Positions 56,774 to 64,000 of a stretch of DNA of 64,000 nt are shown one piece after another. The translations under genes were made by a program, and so were the position numbers. Under the pieces are notes generated by a model. It had not been told where the DNA came from and ran no database searches. It saw nothing but the letters and a program-made list of their open reading frames with translations. This DNA comes from Tetracentron sinense. Taxonomy: Eukaryota > Streptophyta > Magnoliopsida > Trochodendrales > Trochodendraceae. Location of the stretch: positions 1 through 64,000 of the forward strand of contig JABCRI010000113.1 of assembly GCA_015143295.1 (NCBI GenBank). Reading direction: 5' to 3'. The first letter of the stretch is position 1. Each line of letters opens with the position of its first letter.

Positions 56774-57345
56774 GATTCGTGAGGACTTATCCTCAGGAAT
56801 TGGACATGTGTCAGCATCTCGGAGGCTGGCACCAAACATGATCCGTATGGGTTTTATCCTCACAGATGGGACAGGTGTCAACCTCTCGAAGGCTAACACC
56901 AAAGTTGGATCCATGAGGTTTTGGTCCTTACGATTAGACACGTGTCAGTCTCTTAGAAACTGACACTAAAAATGATCCGTGAGGTTTTGTCTTCACGGAC
57001 ATGCCACGTGTCAGCCTAATGAAGGCCAACACTGAAGGTTGGATCCATGAGGTTTTGATCCTCACGGATAAACACGTGTCGACCTCATGAAAGCTGACAC
57101 CAAATATTGGATCCGTGAGGTCTTGTTTCTCACGGATAAATATGTGTCAGCCTCTCGGAGGCTAACACCAAAGTTGGATCCGTGGGGTTTTGTCCTTACG
57201 GATGAATATATGTCAGCCTCTCGGAGGCCAATACTTAATATTGGATCCGTGAGGTTTTAACCCTCACGGATGAATATGTATCAACCTTTTTGGGAGCTAC
57301 CACTTAGGGTGGATCCGTGAGGTTCATCCTCACGGATCAACTCTA
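56774..57345 (+). repeat. Hairpin array 2 (ATCCGTGAGG units, about 68 bp)
   Basis: Eight units and a partial one. Each has two inverted repeats: ATCCGTGAGG with CCTCACGGAT around a TTTTGT-like loop, and AGCCTC with GAGGCT around TCG. Between them sits CACGTGTCAG or a degenerate form. Confidence 0.85.
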
Positions 57346-57720
57346 CTGTTGCTTAGTTGGGTAGTATGGTACCAGCCATTAGCATTTAATGCTGATAGTT
57401 AAAGGTACTGCACGTGCCATAGGCACGCGTGAACCTAAACCATCTCTCCGAGAGACTGAGATCAGGTGTATACTATTGCACACACTCCTGGGTGATGGAC
57501 AGTGAAAATTTCACTGCCCACAAATGCCGCTCAGGATCTGGATGGTTGGAAATTATCCATCCATCTGGATCCTGACACCTGGCAGTGATGGTGGAGTTGC
57601 GTAACCGCCTCTATTGACGGTGCTAGTGGGAAACCCACGATGGGTTCCCTGATCGAGGAGGCCTCATGATGAGGTCACTCCTGCCATTAAGGCTAAAACG
57701 GCGGTGAATATCCCTGCCAT

Positions 57721-57750
57721 CTGACCATCCATTTTGAAACGGATGGTCAG
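57721..57750. repeat. Perfect 10-bp inverted repeat beside the F TATA box
   Basis: CTGACCATCC and GGATGGTCAG around a 10-nt loop, ending 20 bp upstream of the TATA box. Confidence 0.8.
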
Positions 57751-57770
57751 GATGAGCCAAAAGGCAGACC

Positions 57771-57778
57771 TTATAAGG
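57771..57778 (+). promoter_or_regulatory. TATA-like box of the F LTR
   Basis: TTATAAGG in GACCTTATAAGGGTGCC, followed by a transcript-leader-like region. Lies 1.2 kb upstream of the mobile-domain gene. Confidence 0.55.
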
Positions 57779-58249
57779 GTGCCTTAGGCTTTGAGGAAGA
57801 CACTTTGTCTTCCCCAACCCTCCGAACACAGAAACCTCTAAGTTCAGAACCTCTTTTCAAAGAGAAATTTCTTTCTCTTCACCTCAAACCTTTCCTTTAT
57901 TTCGAGGTAAGATTTGATCTTAAATCAGGGTTAATGGGGGAAAGAACTAGTGTTCTTCCCCAAAGTTTTTGTTCACCGAAGACCAAAACGAGGGTTTCAA
58001 ACCTCATTCCAGTGGATTGGGTGCCCATTTGGGTATCCTTTGGGTCTTTTTGATCTTGGGATCCCTTGAAATGTGATTTTTTCGCATTTCTTAGGTTTTC
58101 TCAAGATCAAGGAGTCTTGGGATGCCCTTTTTGGGCCTTCTGCATTTTTCGGCAGGAATTCCGGTTCTATTACCGGAATCTTTGAGTTTTCCAGTCATGG
58201 GAAACCAGACTGGAAATTCACTGCTTGTGGTTTATGGCCACAGATAGCT

Positions 58250-58700
58250 TGCCCATAGGACTTTTGTCCGTGAGCCCAAAAATTGATCCGTGGATTTGTC
58301 CACGGATGCTATTAATTTTCCTAGACGTTTGTCCGTGGATATTTTGAGTATCCGTGGATTTGGTCCACGGACTGATTGCCCATAGGATCGTAGTCCGTGA
58401 GCCTAACATTGTCCTTGGGTTTTATCCACAGATGCTTTTAATATTTACGGACCTTGTCCATGAATATTTTGAATGTCCATGGACGGATGAAACATTTAAA
58501 AGGCTTAATAACCCCAAAATTAAGACTGTTTATCCGTGGAATTTTCCACAGATTCAATTTTACTTTCATGGACCTTTTGTCCTTAAAGGTTAATTGAGTA
58601 TCCGTGGACATCTTCCATGGACAGGCCATTCCTGGGACCTTAGTTCCCGGCTCAGGAGACTTTATCCATGGATTTTCCCACAGATATTGTCCTTAACATT
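58250..58700 (+). repeat. Hairpin array 3 (ATCCGTGGA / TCCACGGAT units)
   Basis: About eight degenerate units of GTCCGTGGATTTTGTCCACGGAT type, irregularly spaced, each able to fold on itself. Located downstream of the TATA box, so it would be in RNA. Confidence 0.75.
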
Positions 58701-58998
58701 TATCCTTAGACATTTGCTATGATGGATACTCATGGGCAATTTGCCTTAACAAAACCCTTAGAGTGATTGCTTCTTTTAAGCAATTTATTTTTAGATGTAT
58801 GCTTTAAGTAAGACACCCAAGCTTTACAGACTCTGATTTTTATTGTAAGTCCGTAATTAATAAACATTCCAGATTATCAAGGTGGGTGTATATTCCCAAC
58901 TAAAAGGCCCATTTTTTACCACTTAATCTGAAATTTATAAGATTCAATTCCTTTTGAACTAAATCATTTTGCATGTCTTGTTTTCCATCTTTTGCAAA

Positions 58999-61410
58999 AT
59001 GGCTGGTGTACTGAGATATTTTCACAGAACTAAGAACCTTCATCTTGTAGATACCGACGAGGATGACAAGAATGAGGCAAGTCTGAATCGCCAGTTGGAG
59101 ATAATGGGAGAGTTTGGGGTAGAGGACGTTGAGCCGCTTCCCGTTATAGATCCGAGAGAATGGGTACTCCGTGGAAGGATACTTGTATGTATTTATGACG
59201 CCGAGAAAGGTCTTATAGGCAACAGATCAGTCTCTGACGGAAGTTATTTGACACCTTCTCGTGCTGCGGTGGACCCATAGATCGAAGAACCAGAAAGGGT
59301 ATTGAAGGAGGTTTTCCTGATCTTGATGACCCGGACAGATGATGTTTATTGAGACGCCTCCATGGTTATCAGAAGTTGTTCCACAGTTGACGGCCAGAAT
59401 TTATGGCCATCATGGGTTCATGACGTATATATCCGCTTCCGTGACGAGTTGATAAATCTGAGCATTCGAGGAGCATTGGACTTGCACGGTACGAGTACAA
59501 GAGGGATGTTCTTCTATTCCACCGTCTGCTCAACCGCTGGTGTGTTGAGACCAACACTTTCCACATGGCATGGGGAGAGATCGAACTTTCCATTCATGCG
59601 ATGAATCACATTTCAGGGCTGCCAGTCAGTAGAGCCTTTTACGACGAGTTCAACCCGTTTAACAACGTTCTATATTCAGAGAACATCCCTGCTGTACCAG
59701 AGAATTGTATCGGGTGTACAATGCCCTTCTAAAGGTGAATGCAGATAGAACTCCACCCCCTACTGACAAGGGTAAAGATTCCGCCATTAATGGAGAAGCT
59801 GAAGAAGTAGTACCAAGTAAGGGTGCAAAAGCGGCACGCAAGGTGAGCAGAGTTACCCTTAAGCAATGGCTGGGGTACTTTTTCAAGGGAGAACTATATG
59901 CGTACTCCAAGCCGACCTACATTACTCCATCAAATGAAGAAATCAGAAACTCTGAGATCAAGACCAGCGATGGGGTTAGTAGAGAAGGTTATTTTGCTGC
60001 CTTCTTATCTTGCTGGCTGTGCAGGTTTGTCCTGCCTTCGCGCAGAGGAGAAGTGATTCGCCCTGAAACATTTGTGGTGGCTGGCAGAATGGTGACTGGC
60101 GTAAGGCATTCTTTGCTTATATCGATGATGGCTTCATTGTATAGAGAGATGGGGGTCATCTCTCAGAGCCAATATCCGGGTCACAACTTAGCTCAAGGTC
60201 CTTTCCAGTATCTCTTTGGCTGGATTGGTCAATATTTTCCTTCTTCATATCTGAGGCGGATAACTACTGAAGCCGAGATGAACCTACCGTACTTGGTCTA
60301 GATTGCTGGTCAGACACCAGCCAAATACTATTCTTGGGAAGCTGTTAGACATATGTTTGCCAGCCCGGGTCTTTACAGGGCTCGCCCTTTCAAGGGAGCT
60401 TCTGAACTGGTTGGGAATATTTCTCTAGTAGATGATGAGCCTAGGTTATTCAGGCAGAGATTTTTTGATGATGATGAACCTTCATCCAGCCAAGCTGCTG
60501 TGGCGTCTCAGTAAAGAATGTTTTGTGGAGCCCTACTACTCGAGTAGATTTGGTCGGCAATTCGGGTAAGGCCAAGCAAAACCGCCTGTACTAGAGACTG
60601 TCGACCATATTTTGGCTGATTTTCATCAGATCAAACAAGAGTGGAATCACTTGATGTGCGTTGACACTAGCTCAAAGTTTTTTATCCCCTCTCAAGCGCA
60701 GGAAGGTCATCCCTCATTGAGGTTCTCCATCTGGTGATTGAACTGTACTTCTGCCTATTTGAAGCATGGTGGCTGGGATATTCCGGTTGTGGTCATGAAA
60801 GAACATTTGGCAAGGATTGCTACGGCTGCTGCTGAAGCTGGTGGTCCTGCTCCTACTCAAGCACCTGGTGCTAGAAAAAGAAAGGAGCCATCAAGAGTAA
60901 AGGCACCTGCTAAGAGACAAAAGACTGTTGATATTCGCAAGTGTCTGAGGGTTAAGCCAGCTTCGAAAGGGAAAGGTAAACGTGCTCAGAGAAGCCCCTC
61001 TCCTATCATCGAGCTGACCGAGGATCAAATCCAAATGGCCAAGATAGCTGCCCTTACAGCTGAGCATGACATACCCATTTATGCCGATACTGACAATTTA
61101 GAGGACCCGTATGAACGACCTCAGGGTGTCACAGAATTTATTGTTCGTCTAGAAGACCCCTCAGTCATGACCCCTGTCGGAGTAGCTGTCCGACCCCAAG
61201 GGATTGGGCGAAACCATTGTAGCTAACCCAATTGATGATGTCGACGACAGGGCTAATTCACTCGGTCATAGTGATCCTCCATCTACTTCTGATAGCTTCT
61301 CAGATGAAATTGTTGAGAATATTCAAGATACTCCCACGGAAGCCAATCTTCATGAGGTTTGCTTGGCAGCTGCCTTAGAAGAGGCTCGTAGAGCAAGATG
61401 GGGGTCCTAG
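58999..61410 (+). pseudogene. Decayed plant mobile domain (aminotransferase-like) gene inside the F LTR
   Basis: Starts MAGVLRYFHRT at 58999. In pieces across frames it shows the plant mobile domain: FHRLLNRW...TFHMAWGEIELS and ISGLPVS (about 59500-59630), then VTLKQWLGYFF, an AAFLSCWLCRFVLPS block with PETFVVAGRM (59980-60090), a basic nuclear-localisation-like region (KRKEPSRVKAPAKRQK, near 60870-60925) and an acidic tail ending at 61410. Frame breaks or stops near 59280, 59350, 59700, 60300, 60511 and 61210. The domain occurs in host proteins such as MAIL1/MAIN and in plant transposable elements. Product would be about 800 residues; this copy is not translatable as one chain. Confidence 0.72.
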
Positions 61411-61560
61411 GGTGACTAGGGCTTAATCGAACCTCTTACCTAGACTCTCATGTAGACCATAAGATTTTATCCATATTCGGAACTTATCCTTTCTAAATTA
61501 ATAAGTGGTAACTCCTAATCTCAAACCAAATGTGGGTACTAAAATTCGTGCTCACAGCTC

Positions 61561-61580
61561 TGGTGACTCCGTTGGGGATC
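61561..61580 (+). other. Primer-binding site of F (tRNA-Arg type)
   Basis: TGGTGACTCCGTTGGGGATC fits the 3' end of plant tRNA-Arg with about two mismatches (from memory of the tRNA). This primer class is used by Ogre/Tat elements. Confidence 0.7.
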
Positions 61581-62420
61581 CTTATTTAAGGTTCAACCCA
61601 GAACCTAAGTTTAAGCCAAATAAAACCTCAAAATTATTCAAATGCTTAAGTTTTTAACCTAATACTAATTCTTTCATCTCTTTGGATGTATTTTTGTACG
61701 TTGCATATCATAGTAGTGTAATGACCCGTGAAAACGCAGTAGATAGACTTAATACGCTTACGGCTACTGGATGAATATCCTCAGCTAGAAGCTTAACAGT
61801 CTCGGAGGTCCGCGGAATTACACTTGTTGGATGATTATCCTCAAGGAAGGATTCTGAATGTTCCTGCTTGCGCCAATCGTCCATTTTCAGGTGTGTTCTA
61901 TACCAGAGAGTCGCATATATGGTATTAAGTGACTAATCATTTTAGGAACACCTGCATTACCCTAGCATTCAACATATAGAATAGGGTAAGGTATAGTTTA
62001 CAAGTAGCCCACCCAGAGGGATACTTTAAACCCTAAGCTGCTTGCACTTTATACTTGTCCTCAATCATGATTGACTATCAGGCCAGTCTTACCCAGGTAA
62101 GTGCCCATCTAGGGGCATGTAATGAGTCATACTTGTGTTTGTAATAAAACACATCCGACCCTATGTCCTGACATAGCATATGGGGTCCAAATCCCAGGCA
62201 AACAGGTCTTTACAAGACTTATCCCCAGTAATATTGACCTGATAGTTTCCCAATAACCCGGTTAAAGCAGGTCGAACCTCTGTCCGACTGCCCTATCAGT
62301 TCACATGTGCCCTGTCACACCCCATCAAAACAAAAAAATAAAAAATACAATCATCATCATTAGCATCTTTGCATTTGCATACACAATATACTTACACAGA
62401 GTTTGTCTTTGTCCAGGTAG
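61581..62420 (+). other. Leader of element F
   Basis: About 840 bp between primer-binding site and first ORF. No gene, array or clear structure seen. Confidence 0.6.
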
Positions 62421-62870
62421 ATGGTAGGACCTTTAGGGATTGTTAAATCAATTGGTCAACTATCACGACCTGCGCATTTGACCTCTCAGGTGGTATGTGA
62501 TGACAACCTCCAAAAAACAATTGAAGCTCTCACTCCTAGTCAGCTTTTTATTTGGGCTCAGCATTACAAAATGAGGTTCATCTTAGACTTATCCATGGTT
62601 AAACCAAATTGGGGCCTCATAAATGCCGATATCCAGTGTTGGAACCCATCATACATGGTGTTCCATTTTGGTAAGAACGAACTATATCCAATATTGAAAG
62701 AAATGCAGTGCATTCTGGGCTTAACCATGGTTGGTGAAGTCATAGTACCACGCTACAAGACAATATACAAGGCAGACCTCTCAAGGTTTTTGCATATCAA
62801 GTCTGGTTGCTTGCAGCACGGTCCTAATGGCTCTTACAATCGGATACCCGTAAGCTATCTTGAGGATCAG
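62421..62870 (+). pseudogene. First ORF of element F, truncated by G2
   Basis: 150 codons starting MVGPLGIVKSIGQL. The pattern IQCWNPSYMVFHFGKNELYPILKEM and the following LGL resembles a domain (DUF7745 as I recall it) found at the N-terminus of many plant retrotransposon-related proteins; a function is not known. In Ogre elements a separate ORF precedes gag, which fits this position. The frame runs straight into the G2 border at 62871 and stops there. Confidence 0.6.
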
Positions 62871-64000
62871 TGAAACAAGGCTTTTCCGTCACCTAGAATC
62901 ACCCTATTTCACAATATTTTTCTTGAATCCGATTCTTTAAATTCCTAGAAAATGCAATGCATAATGGTAAGTCGGATGTCGATTCCTCACTCAGGTTAGT
63001 TAGGTTAGTGCAAAATAAAAGAAATAAAACATGGGATGCTTAGAGAAAGATGGAGAGATGAGAAAAGTGGAGTTGATTTCAAAAAAAAATAATTTGGGAA
63101 GAGGTATTAAGATCTACTAATTACCATGAAACAAATAGCTTGAAACATATTAATAAAAGACGTAGAAACATAAAATAACAATGATGAAAGGAAATTTATC
63201 ATTAAAATTAAAAATACCACTTAGAAAGCTTGCACTAGAAATAATGCAAGAACATCTAAAAGAAAGAAACAGGTTGTAAATCCAAGAGTGAGAGGAGCGT
63301 TGCCATGGTGATCTTCACTTTCTCTAATGCAAGAGATGCTTCTGTAAACCGAACACCAAAGGGAGAAGTGAGAGAGAATGTAAGGTTAGAACTCAAGATG
63401 AGAAAATAAAAAGAGAAGAAAAGGTGAGAAGTGAGATAGAGAGAGAGAAAAGAGAGGTGTGTGGTATGGCCACCACAAAGAGATGTGAGGAGAGATGAAG
63501 GTCCTAGGTCTTGGAACTCTTTTTTAGGTTAAGGAGAGAGAGAGAGGTGAGAATGAGAAAAGAGGGGGGGGGGGAGCTGTTATGGATGTGAGGTATTGGT
63601 GGAAGAGACAGAGATATATATAGAGGGAAGCTAGGGTTTGGAGTAGATTAGGGTTTAGCATAGTGGAAGGCTAGGGTTTAGAAAATGAGAGAGAGATTTG
63701 AGGTGCAGCCACTACTCTCTTTAGATATTAGGATTTGCTAAGAGATAAAATAAAGTGGTTAGGGTTTTGGGAGAATGAGGTGGCAGCTAGTAGAAAATGA
63801 GATTAGTGGCGGCTAGGGTTCTGAAAGGATAGAAAATAAAAGTAAAAGAGAAGCAATAGTCTTGAACACTGGTTTCTCCCATAAGTCTCATCAACTGAGC
63901 AAACTAACACCTTATGTCTGGTCTTGCAGATTTTAATACTTTGGTCTCTCTTCTTGGATACTGACTCTCTACTCTCTTTTTCTTCGTTTTGACTCTGTCT
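62871..64000 (-). mobile_element. G2: Athila-like LTR, reverse strand, running off the window
   Basis: Reverse complement of the G LTR, starting with the LTR end (TGAAACAAGG at 62871, RC of ...CTTTCA-type end). Aligns to 34814-36338 through most of its length but with more differences than the two G LTRs have from each other. TATA box near 63614-63624. Preceding ATCAG would be its target duplication. Solo LTR or 3' LTR of a reverse-strand element cannot be decided here. Confidence 0.8.

Larger units (their letters stand above)
55721..61556 (+). repeat. Long 5' LTR of element F (about 5.8 kb)
   Basis: The left end is set by the break of C similarity and by homology to D; the right end CTCACA sits four bases before the primer-binding site. 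Contents: U3 start (55721-56620), three hairpin-repeat arrays (56586-56745, 56774-57345, 58250-58700), TATA box at 57771, a decayed plant-mobile-domain gene (58999-61410) and 146 bp of tail. With one LTR visible the boundaries are inferred; the mobile-domain gene could also be a later insertion in this copy. Confidence 0.5.
55721..62870 (+). mobile_element. Element F: 5' part of a Tat/Ogre-type Ty3/gypsy element
   Basis: LTR from TGTGAGTGC at 55721 to about 61556, tRNA-Arg-like primer-binding site at 61561, a leader, and a first ORF cut by G2 at 62871. The U3 start matches the LTR start of D. The rest (gag, pol, 3' LTR) would lie past the window. Preceding bases GATCC would be its target duplication. 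The very long LTR and tRNA-Arg site fit the Ogre branch of Tat. Confidence 0.65.

Noticed and set aside
58200-58700. CRISPR-like array of hairpin repeats
   Set aside because: Repeats are degenerate, spacing is irregular, units differ in length and the context is a plant LTR.

Overview
This is a 64 kb stretch of plant nuclear DNA made almost entirely of long-terminal-repeat (LTR) retrotransposons, most of them nested in one another. I see no ordinary host gene, rRNA, tRNA gene or CRISPR array. Tekay-type chromoviruses, Athila, a Tat/Ogre-type element and Sirevirus-like Ty1/copia elements together suggest a flowering plant with a large, repeat-rich genome, probably a heterochromatic region. The species cannot be read from the sequence.

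Layout. 1-1429: reverse-strand fragment of a Tekay-like LTR (W) with a 24-bp higher-order tandem array. 1430-1601 and 12028-~13450: an unclassified hairpin-rich repeat with a TATA box (X), split by a complete Tekay-type Ty3/gypsy element A (1602-12027, target duplication AAGGG). ~13450-~17810: 5' half of a reverse-strand Sirevirus-like copia element (E). ~17811-21463: reverse-strand 3' end of a Tat/Ogre-type element (D: degraded integrase, 3' region, start of the 3' LTR). 21464-55720: Sirevirus C, inserted in the integrase of D and itself carrying three insertions: Athila-type element G (24047-36338, duplication AGAAG) in gag, Tekay-type element B (37792-48277, duplication TTAGG) in the GAG-pre-integrase region, and Tat/Ogre-type element F (from 55721) in its 3' LTR. 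F has an LTR of about 5.8 kb, a tRNA-Arg-like primer-binding site at 61561, and a first ORF cut at 62871 by a reverse-strand Athila-like LTR (G2) that runs off the window.

How the parts work together. Each element carries, in varying decay, the usual set: LTR promoter, tRNA primer-binding site, gag, protease, reverse transcriptase/RNase H, integrase and polypurine tract. Most coding is dead. The clearest survivors are the B pol frame (about 1,100 codons), the A gag, and a 453-codon frame near the 3' end of C.

Most interesting points: (1) A and B both have what looks like a 136-137 nt spliceosomal intron exactly between Gag and protease, so splicing rather than frameshifting could set the Gag to Gag-Pol ratio; (2) the F LTR appears to contain a decayed plant-mobile-domain gene between its TATA box and its primer-binding site; (3) A and B share a conserved small acidic peptide frame inside otherwise diverged LTRs; (4) the C 3' ORF is open while its gag-pol is full of stops, and has an LTR-like palindrome upstream; (5) nearly every LTR family here has short repeats or palindromes just upstream of the TATA box.
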